64,000 bases of DNA from Bacteroidota bacterium (GCA_016124275.1 WGOA01000038.1:1-64000), one strand, 5' to 3'; shown: positions 55,179-63,670, numbered from the stretch's first letter. The notes: generated from the letters alone by a model not told the origin. Program-made: numbers and translations.

Positions 55179-57284
55179 ATGAAACCAACCCTTCGACCCA
55201 TCCACACGCTGCTTATTGCCAACCGCGGGGAAATTGCCGTGCGCATAGCCAAAACCTGCCGGTCCATGGGCATTAAAAGTGTGGCTGTTTACAGCGATGC
55301 TGACCGCGATGCCCGGCACACCCGCAGCACGGACATAGCCATCCATATTGGTCCTGCCGCGGTGAGCGCCTCTTACCTGAACCAGCAGGCGCTCTTGGAA
55401 GCAGCCCGTCAAAGCGGTGCCGACGCCATTCACCCAGGCTATGGCTTTCTGAGCGAAAACGCAAGTTTTGCCCAAGCGGTGCTCGATGCCGGCTTGATTT
55501 GGGTAGGACCCCATCCGGAAGCCATCGCGCAAATGGGCTCCAAAGCAGGCGCTAAATCCATTATGCAAACCCACGGTGTGCCGGTCGTGCCTGGGTACAG
55601 CGGCGAGGACCAAAGTGACCAACGCTTTCTGGCAGAAGCGGCCGGCATTGAGTTCCCTCTACTGGTCAAAGCCAGCGCTGGAGGCGGGGGAAAAGGCATG
55701 GTTATTGTGCGCGACCTCGCCGCGCTTCCCGAAGCCCTGGGCCGTGCCCGGCGTGAAGCCCAGGCCGCTTTTGGCGATCAGCGGCTTATTCTGGAACGCT
55801 ACTGCGAGCGCGTGCGCCATGTTGAATTCCAGATTCTCGGCGACAAACACGGCAATGCCCTGCACTTGTTTGAACGGGAATGTTCGCTTCAGCGCCGCTA
55901 CCAAAAAATCCTTGAAGAGAGCCCCTCACCGGCACTCCATCCGCAGCTCCGCGAGCGCATGGGGCAGGCCGCTGTTGCGGCAGCAAAAGCCCTGGGATAC
56001 GACAATGCCGGAACCGTAGAATTTATTCTGCTTCCGGATGGCAGCTTTTACTTTCTGGAGGTCAACACACGCCTGCAAGTGGAGCACCCGGTTACGGAAA
56101 TGATTACAGGCCTTGACTTGGTAAAGGCACAGCTCGAAGTGGCCGAAGGGCAAGCCCTGACCTTGACCCAGGACCAGCTGCAACAGCGGGGTTATGCGCT
56201 GGAATTGCGCTTGTACGCCGAAGATCCGGCTGCGGGCTTTTTGCCGGCGTCGGGCCCGGTTTTGCGCTGGGAATTGCCGGAAATTGAAGGTTTTCGCTGC
56301 GATAGCGGCGTAGAAAGCGGCAGCGAAATTGGCACCCACTACGACCCGTTGCTTGCTAAACTTATCGCTTGGGGACAAGACCGCCGTATGGCCTTTCGGC
56401 GCATGCAGTTAGCGTTGGACCAGATGGCCTGCCTTGGTCTCATCACCAACCAACCCTTTCTAAGTGCCTTGGTTCGAAAGGATGACGTGCGCCAGGGCAA
56501 CTACCACACCCATTTTCTGGATGAACACCCTGAACTGGCTGCCGAAGCCCCTCTTTCGCCAGATGCCGTTCAGGAACTTTTCATGGCAATGACGCTTCGC
56601 CAGGCATGGCTCAATAGGCAGCAGCAATCCCTGCTGCGCGGGCTACCCCCAGGATGGCGCAATGTGCCGGCTCCCCTGCCGGAACTTCGTTGGGTGCTGC
56701 GTGGTGAGGTATGGCTCGTGCGTTATGAACATCTAACTGTGGCAGACCATGTCACGTCGGGTTCGGAGCCCAAATTGACCCTGAGCGTCCTGGAATGCCA
56801 CCTGGCTGAAGATGCGGAAACAAAAATAGAGCGCAGGGTAACCTGGGTATCCGGCGATGAGCACGCGGCCATATTGGACATTGACGGCAAACGCGCTCGT
56901 TGGGTTTTCGCCAGCCAGGACACCGATCGTGTGTGGGTGCAGCACCCTTCGTCGGGTCCGGTCTGTGTTGCCCTTCACCCGAAATTTCCAGAGGCGTTGT
57001 CCGATGTAAATGCAGGCGGTTACGCGGCGCCGATGCCCGCTGAAGTCACCGCAGTCCATGTGCTGGAAGGACAGGTAGTGGAAGCCGGACAACCCTTGGT
57101 TGTGTTGTATTCCATGAAAATGGAACACACTATTTCCGCTGACCACGCGGGTTATGTGTCCGTCTTAAACGTCCGCGCCGGCGACCGGGTAGAAACCGGA
57201 TCCGTGCTGCTCCAATTGGAAGCAAGGAAAGAGAACGATGCTATTGAAGCCGGTGGAACGGATGCAGAAAACGCCAAAACCTGA
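55179..57284 (+). CDS. Acyl-CoA carboxylase, biotin carboxylase/biotin carrier subunit
   Basis: About 701 residues. The biotin carboxylase part (1-450) has IANRGEIAVRIAKTCRSMGI, ASAGGGGKGMVIV, RYQKILEESPSP and EVNTRLQVEHPVTE. A linker domain and a C-terminal biotinyl domain follow, with the biotinylated Lys in YSMKMEH (about residue 646). It charges biotin with bicarbonate for the neighbouring beta subunit. The start is uncertain: an AAGGAG lies 6 nt before a TTG at 55164, while the first in-frame ATG is 55179. The stop at 57284 lies 94 bp before the next gene. Confidence 0.93.
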   Translation: MKPTLRPIHTLLIANRGEIAVRIAKTCRSMGIKSVAVYSDADRDARHTRSTDIAIHIGPAAVSASYLNQQALLEAARQSGADAIHPGYGFLSENASFAQAVLDAGLIWVGPHPEAIAQMGSKAGAKSIMQTHGVPVVPGYSGEDQSDQRFLAEAAGIEFPLLVKASAGGGGKGMVIVRDLAALPEALGRARREAQAAFGDQRLILERYCERVRHVEFQILGDKHGNALHLFERECSLQRRYQKILEESPSPALHPQLRERMGQAAVAAAKALGYDNAGTVEFILLPDGSFYFLEVNTRLQVEHPVTEMITGLDLVKAQLEVAEGQALTLTQDQLQQRGYALELRLYAEDPAAGFLPASGPVLRWELPEIEGFRCDSGVESGSEIGTHYDPLLAKLIAWGQDRRMAFRRMQLALDQMACLGLITNQPFLSALVRKDDVRQGNYHTHFLDEHPELAAEAPLSPDAVQELFMAMTLRQAWLNRQQQSLLRGLPPGWRNVPAPLPELRWVLRGEVWLVRYEHLTVADHVTSGSEPKLTLSVLECHLAEDAETKIERRVTWVSGDEHAAILDIDGKRARWVFASQDTDRVWVQHPSSGPVCVALHPKFPEALSDVNAGGYAAPMPAEVTAVHVLEGQVVEAGQPLVVLYSMKMEHTISADHAGYVSVLNVRAGDRVETGSVLLQLEARKENDAIEAGGTDAENAKT

Positions 57285-57378
57285 CCCTTGGCTCCAGGTT
57301 ATCCGCGCTGCAAATCCTCGCGAAACATCAAACATCTCCCAGCTTGACCGAACTTTGCCCAACCCCATTCCTGTTGCC

Positions 57379-58212
57379 ATGACTACGATGCCCTATACCG
57401 CGGAGCAATGTTCCGCTTTTCATACCACGCGTTTTGTGTACCTGGAACTAAAAGAGCGGGAACACTTTCTGGAAATCCGGCTCAACCGGCCCGAAAAGCG
57501 CAATGCCTTTGATCCGGTTATGGTGCGGGAATTGGCTTTTGCGATGAGTTACGCGCACCATGCTTCCGCAGTTTGGGCAGTGCTCCTTGCGGCAAACGGG
57601 CCTGTGTTTTGCGCCGGGGCTGATTTAAAGGCTTTTGCGGGCATGGCGCAGGAAGATCCTGGATCAGGGGTTCCTCTGGCTTCGGGCGAAATTGCTTTAG
57701 GCGATTTGTTTCGCCGGCTGCACAAGCCCTGCATTGCGCGCGTGCATGGCGATGTTCACGCTGGGGGATTCTTGCTGATTGGCGGCTGTACGCATGTTCT
57801 CGCGGCAAAGGGAACCCGTTTCAGTCTGCCCGAAGTGGAACGCGGCATCTGGCCAATGCAAGTCATGGCCACACTGGCCGACCTGATGCCAGCCCGGCAA
57901 TTGCTGGATTGGTGCATGCGCGGCTTGAGTCTCCAAGCAGAAGAGGCCCAACAACGGGGCTTGGTTACCCAAGTAGTAGAGCCAGATGAGCTGGATGCCG
58001 CTGTCGAAACCTTGCTCGGACAAATTCTATCGAAATCGCCATCAGCCATTCGCCTGGGACTGCAGGCTTGGGATGATCTACGCGCTGTGGCACCGCAGGA
58101 TCAACACGCGTTTCTTCAACAAATGCTGGCAAAAACGCTGCAAACCCGCGATGCCCGGGAAGGCTTGACAGCGTTCCGCGAAAAGCGCTTGCCGGTCTGG
58201 ACCGGAGAGTAA
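57379..58212 (+). CDS. Enoyl-CoA hydratase/isomerase family protein
   Basis: About 277 residues of crotonase fold. Seen are FLEIRLNRPEKRNAFDPVMV, the oxyanion-hole segment GPVFCAGADLKAFA, IARVHGDVHAGGFLLIGGCTHVLA and FSLPEVERGIWPMQVMATLADLMPARQLLDWCMRGLSLQAEEAQQRGLVTQVV. One of the two usual acidic catalytic residues seems replaced by Gly/Ala in the HAGG region. In this cluster it may be methylglutaconyl-CoA hydratase. The ATG at 57379 is preferred over an earlier ATG at 57238 that overlaps the carboxylase gene. Confidence 0.88.
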   Translation: MTTMPYTAEQCSAFHTTRFVYLELKEREHFLEIRLNRPEKRNAFDPVMVRELAFAMSYAHHASAVWAVLLAANGPVFCAGADLKAFAGMAQEDPGSGVPLASGEIALGDLFRRLHKPCIARVHGDVHAGGFLLIGGCTHVLAAKGTRFSLPEVERGIWPMQVMATLADLMPARQLLDWCMRGLSLQAEEAQQRGLVTQVVEPDELDAAVETLLGQILSKSPSAIRLGLQAWDDLRAVAPQDQHAFLQQMLAKTLQTRDAREGLTAFREKRLPVWTGE

Positions 58213-58260
58213 AGCTTTTTTTTCTATAACAACTAACTTTTCATACCAACCCCAACTACC

Positions 58261-58557
58261 ATGAGCATTGAAAATGCAACCACCCGCGTGAGCGCCCTTG
58301 CCGGAAAAACCGGCGGATTTGGCAGCACGCTCAAGTTTGTTTTTGACGAAGGCATCGTTTACCTGGACGGTACCGGAGAACAAACTGCCGTACACAACGA
58401 AGACAAAGCGGCGCAGTGCACCATCGGCATGAAGTTGAGCGATTTCAACGACCTGCTCGACGGGAGCCTGAAACCGATGACCGCTTTCATGACCGGCAAG
58501 TTCAAAATTGAAGGCGACATGGGCGTTGCCATGAAATTGCAATCGCTGTTTTCATAA
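58261..58557 (+). CDS. SCP2 sterol-binding domain protein
   Basis: A complete 98-residue SCP2-type lipid-binding protein. Seen are GSTLKFVFDEGIVYLDGTG, CTIGMKLSDFNDLLDGSLKPMTAFMTGKFKIEGDMGVAMKLQSLF, the near-full domain with its conserved KIEGD. Such stand-alone domains bind acyl-CoAs or lipids and often sit near beta-oxidation genes, as here. Confidence 0.93.
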   Translation: MSIENATTRVSALAGKTGGFGSTLKFVFDEGIVYLDGTGEQTAVHNEDKAAQCTIGMKLSDFNDLLDGSLKPMTAFMTGKFKIEGDMGVAMKLQSLFS

Positions 58558-58561
58558 TTCA

Positions 58562-58607
58562 GGAAGGAGTCGGTCAGGGTCTTGATGGACCCGCGCCGAC
58601 TCCTTCC
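58562..58607 (+). terminator. Probable terminator between SCP2 and SDR genes
   Basis: A 12-bp perfect stem (GGAAGGAGTCGG at 58562-58573 with CCGACTCCTTCC at 58596-58607), large loop of 22 nt, followed by ATAGTTTTC. The U tract is imperfect, so it may attenuate and not fully stop transcription. Confidence 0.6.
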
Positions 58608-58619
58608 ATAGTTTTCTTT

Positions 58620-59417
58620 ATGATGTACGCATCCGATTTGTTTGCTGGCCAGGTTTGCCTGGTGACCGGAGGGGGCTCTGGAATTGGCTATGCCATTGCA
58701 CAAGCCTATCTGCGCTGCGGAGCTACGGTGATTATTGCCTCGCGAAAGGCAGAGCGGCTGGAAGAGGCGCAAAAACAACTCGCTGAACTCGGTCCTGTGC
58801 ATGCCCGGGTGCTCGACATCCGAGAGCCCGAGCAGGGCGACGAGCTGGCCAGCTGGATCGGGCAAACCTTTGGCAAACTGGATGTTCTGGTGAACAATGC
58901 TGGTGGCCAGTTTCCCTCGGCTGCTGCAGACCTTTCCAGGAAGGGTTGGGACGCGGTGATTCGGAACAACTTGAACGGAACTTGGTACCTGACCCAAACC
59001 ATGGCCAAAGCATTCTTTCTTCCCCGTTGTGCTGGCAACATTGTCAATATCATTGCCAACATCTATCGCGGTTTCCCCGGCATGGCTCATACCGGAGCAG
59101 CGCGGGCCGGGGTGGAGAACTTAACAAAAAGCCTTGCGGTGGAATGGGCACCCTACCGCATACGGATTAACGCGGTGGCACCCGGCATTATCCAATCCAC
59201 AGGGCTGGATCAATACCCGCCTTCGCTGCTGGACGGCATCACCGCTAAAATTCCTATGAAACGGCTGGGCAGCACTGCCGAAGTAGCCGATTCTTGTTTG
59301 TTCCTGAGCTCGCCGCTCTCGGCTTACATGACAGGAGAAACCCTGTACCTGGACGGCGGAATGCGGCTCTGGGGGGATATTTGGGATGTCCCGTCTCTGC
59401 AAACACCAACCGTATAA
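58620..59417 (+). CDS. SDR-family oxidoreductase, enoyl/dienoyl-CoA reductase-like
   Basis: 265 residues of Rossmann fold with LVTGGGSGIGYAIA for cofactor binding and VNNAGGQFPSAA. The active-site helix reads GFPGMAHTGAARAGVENLTKSLAVEWAPYRIRINAVAPG: it has the Lys but lacks the canonical Tyr of YxxxK. The same pattern is found in mitochondrial/peroxisomal dienoyl- and trans-2-enoyl-CoA reductases, so an acyl-CoA reductase acting on unsaturated CoA esters is likely. Two ATG codons open the gene (58620 and 58623). Confidence 0.88.
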   Translation: MMYASDLFAGQVCLVTGGGSGIGYAIAQAYLRCGATVIIASRKAERLEEAQKQLAELGPVHARVLDIREPEQGDELASWIGQTFGKLDVLVNNAGGQFPSAAADLSRKGWDAVIRNNLNGTWYLTQTMAKAFFLPRCAGNIVNIIANIYRGFPGMAHTGAARAGVENLTKSLAVEWAPYRIRINAVAPGIIQSTGLDQYPPSLLDGITAKIPMKRLGSTAEVADSCLFLSSPLSAYMTGETLYLDGGMRLWGDIWDVPSLQTPTV

Positions 59418-59457
59418 CCGGCCCGAACACCTCACCAAGTCGCATGGCTAAAGGAAA

Positions 59458-59976
59458 ATGAAGCACCTTTTAAACACAACATTATTTTTACTATGCATAA
59501 CATTTGTTATGTCCTGCGATACAGGACCGGAAGGCTGGCGCAAGAAAGCTGACAAAGCATATGCTGACCAGCATTATCCCGAAGCAGCGCGCGCCTATTC
59601 CGAAGTTATTCGTCTGGATCCCAACCAAACCGAGGCCCGGTTTTTTCTTGCGGTCTGCCAACAGGTTCAGGGCCAGTACAAGGAAGCCATCGCCAACCTG
59701 AATCAGGTTCTCCTTGAAGAACCTGATGCCTATAAGGCTGCGTTGAATCGCGGCCACTGCCATTATGCCTTAAATGACTACGCAGCCGCCCAGCATGACT
59801 ATCAATTGGTTTTGGAGTTAGAGCCCGGTTATGGGCTGGCACTCAACCCACTGGCTCACATGCAATTTTACCAGGGTGATACCAGTGCAGCATGCCAGAC
59901 GCTTGTCCAGGCGGTCGAGGCAATGGCGGGGCGTGAAGTGGACACGGCCCTTCAAAAAGCGTGCGACGAGCGCTAA
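59458..59976 (+). CDS. TPR-repeat lipoprotein
   Basis: 172 residues. A lipoprotein signal ends at the lipobox FVMSC (Cys near residue 20). Four or so tetratricopeptide-type helical repeats follow: KADKAYADQHYPEAARAYSEVIRLDPNQTEARFFLAVCQQVQGQYKEAIANLNQVLLEEPDAYKAALNRGHCHYALNDYAAA. Such proteins are scaffolds. It lies 40 bp after the SDR gene. Confidence 0.85.
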   Translation: MKHLLNTTLFLLCITFVMSCDTGPEGWRKKADKAYADQHYPEAARAYSEVIRLDPNQTEARFFLAVCQQVQGQYKEAIANLNQVLLEEPDAYKAALNRGHCHYALNDYAAAQHDYQLVLELEPGYGLALNPLAHMQFYQGDTSAACQTLVQAVEAMAGREVDTALQKACDER

Positions 59977-60044
59977 CGCAGTAACCTTTCGCTTCGTTTG
60001 GGAGTATATGCCAATGGTTCAGTCCCTTTGGACAATCCTTGGTT

Positions 60045-61586
60045 ATGGACACCCCCGACCCGTTTTTTCAAGCATTTACCCCGGATTCCAGTAAGGGTTC
60101 CCGATCACCAGGTAAGCCTGGCAACGCCTCGTATTCAATCCGGAAAGCACCAAAGACTGAGGCAGCTGAAGAAAATACCGAGCAAGCGGTACAGCGCGCA
60201 GAGCGTTGGTTAGCCACTGGCGATTGGACCCGGGCATGGGAGGCAAGCGATCTGGCCGTCAGGCTGGCGACGGCCAACTCCATCAAGTGCCGCGAAGACC
60301 AATGCCTTCAAGCCCGAAGCTATGATGCGCTGGGACAAGCCCTTTTCGGACTCGGAAAATGGTCAGACAGTCAAACAGCCCTGGAGCGCGCTATTGCAGC
60401 TTGGGAAACGCTGGAGCGCGGGAGGGATTTGGCCAGGGCACTTCAAAGTCTCGCTCAATTGCACCTGTCTATTGGAAAAATGGACCATGCGTTGGGATTG
60501 CTCTGTCAAGCAGCCCATGTTTGGGAGCGCGAAGGTTGCATGGCAGAAGCTGGCTTAACCTGGCTTGAGTTGGCTACTTGTTTGGCTGATCTCGGCGAAA
60601 CAAATGCTGCTAAGCGCCATCTGCGTCAAGGCTTGCATCAGGTAGAAGCTTCCGGTGCGATTTCAGACCAGATTCGCGCTCGCAGATTGGCGGTTACCGC
60701 CTGTGCCCTGCTTGGTGATGGGGAGGCCCGGATTGAGCAACTGGAAGCCCTTTGCCGTTTGCAGGAAGCCTACATCGGCAAAATCGGCACAGAGGGCGCC
60801 ACTACTGACTCCGCAAGCGTTGATTCTGACCAACCTGGGCCATCCAAGGCTGCTGCTGCCCCGAGTGACCATCCGGATCAAAAGACCAGTTCAGACGCGG
60901 GATATTATGAGGCCATTCGAACATTTACCGGCAAAGCGGCCCACGACATGAAGGAGCCGCTCCGTATGATCGGCAGTTTTAGCGCGCTGCTCCGCCGCCA
61001 ATACGGAACATTGCTGGATGCAGAAGGCCATGAATACCTGGATATCGTTCTGGATGCCAATGATCGGATGAGCGAGCTGTTGAAAAAACTCCTGGATTTG
61101 ACCCGTTTGGGATCCACAGGAAAATCCTTTGCGGAAGTAGACCTGGCGGATGTGGCCTTTATAGCGGCCCATCGTTTGCGGAGTGAGGTGGAACAGCGCC
61201 AGGCTTTGATTGAAACACAAGCGATGCCGGTGATCTGCGGGCAACGCGAAGAGCTGGAATTGCTTGTTTTCCACTTGCTTGACAACGCCTTGAAGTTTAA
61301 CCGAAGCAAACGAGCACATATAGTGCTGCACGCCGAGCAGGAAAATGGTGCCATCATTTTGACCGTGCAAGACAATGGAATCGGCATTGACCCGAACAGC
61401 AGGGATGAGGTCTTTGACCTGTTCCGCCGCCTGCATCCCCGCACAGAATACCGTGGCTCTGGCATCGGCCTGTCCATCGTGGCAAGAGTGGCTGCCTTGC
61501 ACGGTGGAACGTGCTGGATCGAAAACGGGCGTTTGGGTGGCTGTGCTGTGTGCGTTCGTCTGCCTGTTCAGCAGCCACAGAGCTAA
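60045..61586 (+). CDS. Cytosolic TPR-containing sensor histidine kinase
   Basis: 513 residues with no membrane helices. The N-terminal half (about 45-240) is a series of TPR-like helices (ALFGLGKWSDSQTALERAIAAWETLERGRDLARALQSLAQLHLSIGKMDHA). A low-complexity linker (about 250-285) leads to the dimerisation helix with phospho-acceptor H300 in AAHDMKEPL, and an ATPase domain with N413 in HLLDNALKFN, DNGIGID (443-449) and GSGIGLS (471-477). All catalytic boxes look intact. The signal is unknown; TPR-fused kinases sense partner proteins. The start is the ATG at 60045. It faces the response regulator across a 169-bp gap with a 60-bp repeat. Confidence 0.9.
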   Translation: MDTPDPFFQAFTPDSSKGSRSPGKPGNASYSIRKAPKTEAAEENTEQAVQRAERWLATGDWTRAWEASDLAVRLATANSIKCREDQCLQARSYDALGQALFGLGKWSDSQTALERAIAAWETLERGRDLARALQSLAQLHLSIGKMDHALGLLCQAAHVWEREGCMAEAGLTWLELATCLADLGETNAAKRHLRQGLHQVEASGAISDQIRARRLAVTACALLGDGEARIEQLEALCRLQEAYIGKIGTEGATTDSASVDSDQPGPSKAAAAPSDHPDQKTSSDAGYYEAIRTFTGKAAHDMKEPLRMIGSFSALLRRQYGTLLDAEGHEYLDIVLDANDRMSELLKKLLDLTRLGSTGKSFAEVDLADVAFIAAHRLRSEVEQRQALIETQAMPVICGQREELELLVFHLLDNALKFNRSKRAHIVLHAEQENGAIILTVQDNGIGIDPNSRDEVFDLFRRLHPRTEYRGSGIGLSIVARVAALHGGTCWIENGRLGGCAVCVRLPVQQPQS

Positions 61587-61633
61587 TTCATCACGTTGGG
61601 AAGTCCTGTTTGAAGGCAAAAAAGTCCAAAGCA

Positions 61634-61753
61634 GGCCAGCGCGGGAAGAGGTAAGTAAGTGCGGGCGTGTACCGGGAGCGTTAACCCGGGGAGGGCCAGC
61701 GCGGGAAGAGGTAAGTAGGTGCGGGCGTGCACCGGGAGCGTTAACCCGGGGCG
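61634..61753. repeat. 60-bp tandem repeat, two copies
   Basis: Two direct copies of exactly 60 bp, 61634-61693 and 61694-61753, differing at only a few positions. They lie between the 3' ends of the kinase and the response regulator. The unit contains GGTAAGTA and ends GAGCGTTAACCCGGGG. The last bases include the 3' end region of the response regulator's frame neighbour, but no gene covers both copies. Confidence 0.85.
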
Positions 61754-61755
61754 GA

Positions 61756-62157
61756 TTAGCTTTTCTCCAGAATTGCCTGGGCAATCTCTTTGGAGAAGGG
61801 CTTCTCAAAAAAGCCAAAGACACTGGCGAACTCGCGGGCCTTGTTTTCATCCTCAAAACGCCGTGTCGTGCTCATAATGAACAACCGGGTTTCCGGATGG
61901 GCCGCTTTAAACCGCTGTTCGTAACGCTCCACAAACGTAAACCCATGAATCCTGGGCATGTTAAGGTCCAGGATGATAAAATCCGGGAAGCCTGCCTCCG
62001 CTGTTCCCTGATGGCATGCCTCCAGGTAATCCAGGGCTTCTTCAGGTTTGGTAAAGGAAACCGGAAGCAGCGGGAGGTTGTCCATTTCAATGACGATACG
62101 GCTGAACACATTGTTCGGCTTGTTGTCGTCGATGAAAAGTATCGTTTTTCGTTGCAC
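61756..62157 (-). CDS. Single-domain response regulator
   Basis: A CheY-like receiver of about 133 residues: ILFIDDN with D10-D11, phospho-acceptor D64 in FIILDLNMPRIHG, the switch Ser/Thr in IMSTT (96-98) and K119 in FFEKPF. There is no output domain. The start is uncertain: no ATG precedes the first strand; GTG at 62157 fits the fold, and a longer frame would start at 62295. It is convergent with the TPR kinase and is its likely partner. Confidence 0.88.
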   Translation of the reverse strand: MQRKTILFIDDNKPNNVFSRIVIEMDNLPLLPVSFTKPEEALDYLEACHQGTAEAGFPDFIILDLNMPRIHGFTFVERYEQRFKAAHPETRLFIMSTTRRFEDENKAREFASVFGFFEKPFSKEIAQAILEKS

Positions 62158-62309
62158 GGGCTCCTTGAAGGTATTGAGGGAACAGTTGCCCAGGAAAAAG
62201 TTGTCCCGGTGGAAAGGTTTACGCCCAAGGCACAAAAATGTTCCAATATTCCAAACAAAGCAGATTAAATGACACGAATGGAAACTCGCTGTCATGGCTC
62301 AAGCTGCTT

Positions 62310-62317
62310 TACCTTTG
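62310..62317 (+). promoter_or_regulatory. -7 box with near-leaderless geometry
   Basis: TACCTTTG fits TAnnTTTG and ends 7 nt before the ATG at 62325. No -33 element was found at usual spacing. Confidence 0.4.
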
Positions 62318-62324
62318 AAGGGCA

Positions 62325-62888
62325 ATGAATCCGCAGCCCAAAGATCAACCAGCCTCCTTTGTCTTTCAAGCAGCAAGCGCAGTCCTGACCCCTTGCCCAG
62401 CCGCCCAGCCTAACAGGATCTTCTTGCTCACTGCCTTAGCGCTCGGAATACTGTGGTCTTCATGCGGAAAAGTTTCAGGACCAAGAGGACTGAGACAATC
62501 GGAATGGGTGGCCTACTGCCTGGACAATCCTGGGCAATTGCTTTGCACAGAAGCCCCAATGGTCTGGGCTCCTGACTCGTTTTACATTGCTGCTTTAATT
62601 TTTGAGACCGATGCCATTAGAGAATACCGATGCGATACTGCGGCGGGTACCTTTATCTGCAGTTGGGTAAATCTGATCCCTGCGGGTGGCGAGCCTAAAA
62701 TTACGCGCGATTCCATCCTGCTCGAAACCGCCACCGCTGTAGTGCCGCTTTGCAGCTACGAACTGGACGACGGTGTTTTGACCATTACTGGCGTGAATTC
62801 AGGCTTAAGTCAATTGGTGCCGGGAACTGTGTTCACCAATGTTGAGCCCATTCCGGAAAACCATCCGGAGATTGTAGAAGGGCCATGA
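62325..62888 (+). CDS. Putative lipoprotein of unknown function
   Basis: 187 residues, family not recognised. A hydrophobic stretch (about 33-48) ends in a lipobox-like LWSSC, but it is preceded by an unusually long, non-hydrophobic 30 residues. The mature part has four more Cys and predicted beta strands (YIAALIFETDAIREYRCDTAAGTFICSWVNLIPAGG...CSYELDDGVLTITGV), resembling small lipocalin-like or DUF-type lipoproteins. Its end overlaps the next gene by 4 nt (ATGA). The start could be later, close to the hydrophobic region, but no ATG is present there. Confidence 0.7.
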   Translation: MNPQPKDQPASFVFQAASAVLTPCPAAQPNRIFLLTALALGILWSSCGKVSGPRGLRQSEWVAYCLDNPGQLLCTEAPMVWAPDSFYIAALIFETDAIREYRCDTAAGTFICSWVNLIPAGGEPKITRDSILLETATAVVPLCSYELDDGVLTITGVNSGLSQLVPGTVFTNVEPIPENHPEIVEGP

Positions 62889-63670
62889 ATCCAGATACTG
62901 CGCATGTTCTCTTTGCTCATGCAAATGGATTTACTGCACCAGTATATGAAAAATTTCTGAGCGCAACCGGCTTTAAGCATAACCACAGCCTTGAGCGTTT
63001 AGGCCATGGTCCATTGGGCATTGGTCCAAACTGGACCGGAATAGTGCTCGAGTTAACAGCGTTTGCCCAAACGCTTCCCGCGCCGCGCATCGGTATTGGC
63101 CATTCGCTTGGTGCCTTCTCCCTTTACCGGGCAGCACTGGCTAACCCAGGCTTGTTTGACGCTTTGGTCTTGATGGAACCGCCAATGTTTCGCCCCATGA
63201 AGCGGAGGCAAATCCAGGGCATCCGCATGTTGGGGTTCCTGGACCGCTTCCCGCCTGTTTCGCTGGCAAAAAAAAGGCGAAGGGTTTGGCCGGATTTGGC
63301 CCAAGCTCGTCATTATATGCTCCAAAGACCCTTTTACGCCAGCCTCGATCCGGCGGTCTTTAACGACTATCTGCGGTACGGTTTGGAACCATTGCCCACG
63401 GGGGAATTGGGATTGCGGTTTCTCGCAGAAGTAGAATATGAGATCTTCCGGCAGGGCCCCCCCCCGGTGGATCCCTTTACGAAGCGGTTTCCGCTCTTGT
63501 TTTTGTATGGCACCCATACCAAAGTGCTTCAGCCAGCAGATTTAGCTTATGTGCACCAGCAGTTGAAAGGAGCATCATTCCAGGCGGTTGACGGAGGACA
63601 TCTCTTTCCTCTGGAGCATCCCAAGGCGGCAGGACAGCTTGTGGGAGACTGGATCAGAAGTCTCGTTTAA
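62885..63670 (+). CDS. Alpha/beta-fold hydrolase
   Basis: 261 residues. FAHANGFTAPVYEKFL is the oxyanion-hole strand, IGHSLG (71-76) carries the nucleophile S74, LMEPPMF follows, and the catalytic His lies in VDGGHLFPLEHP near 240. It belongs to the large hydrolase 6-type group, which includes esterases and dehalogenases; the substrate is unknown. It is translationally coupled to the preceding lipoprotein and has no signal peptide. Confidence 0.88.
   Translation: MNPDTAHVLFAHANGFTAPVYEKFLSATGFKHNHSLERLGHGPLGIGPNWTGIVLELTAFAQTLPAPRIGIGHSLGAFSLYRAALANPGLFDALVLMEPPMFRPMKRRQIQGIRMLGFLDRFPPVSLAKKRRRVWPDLAQARHYMLQRPFYASLDPAVFNDYLRYGLEPLPTGELGLRFLAEVEYEIFRQGPPPVDPFTKRFPLLFLYGTHTKVLQPADLAYVHQQLKGASFQAVDGGHLFPLEHPKAAGQLVGDWIRSLV

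Noticed and set aside
61375-62268. A 297-residue plus-strand frame running through the 3' end of the kinase, the 60-bp repeats and across the response regulator
   Set aside because: It overlaps two real genes in other frames, and its internal repeats are simply the translated 60-bp DNA repeat.
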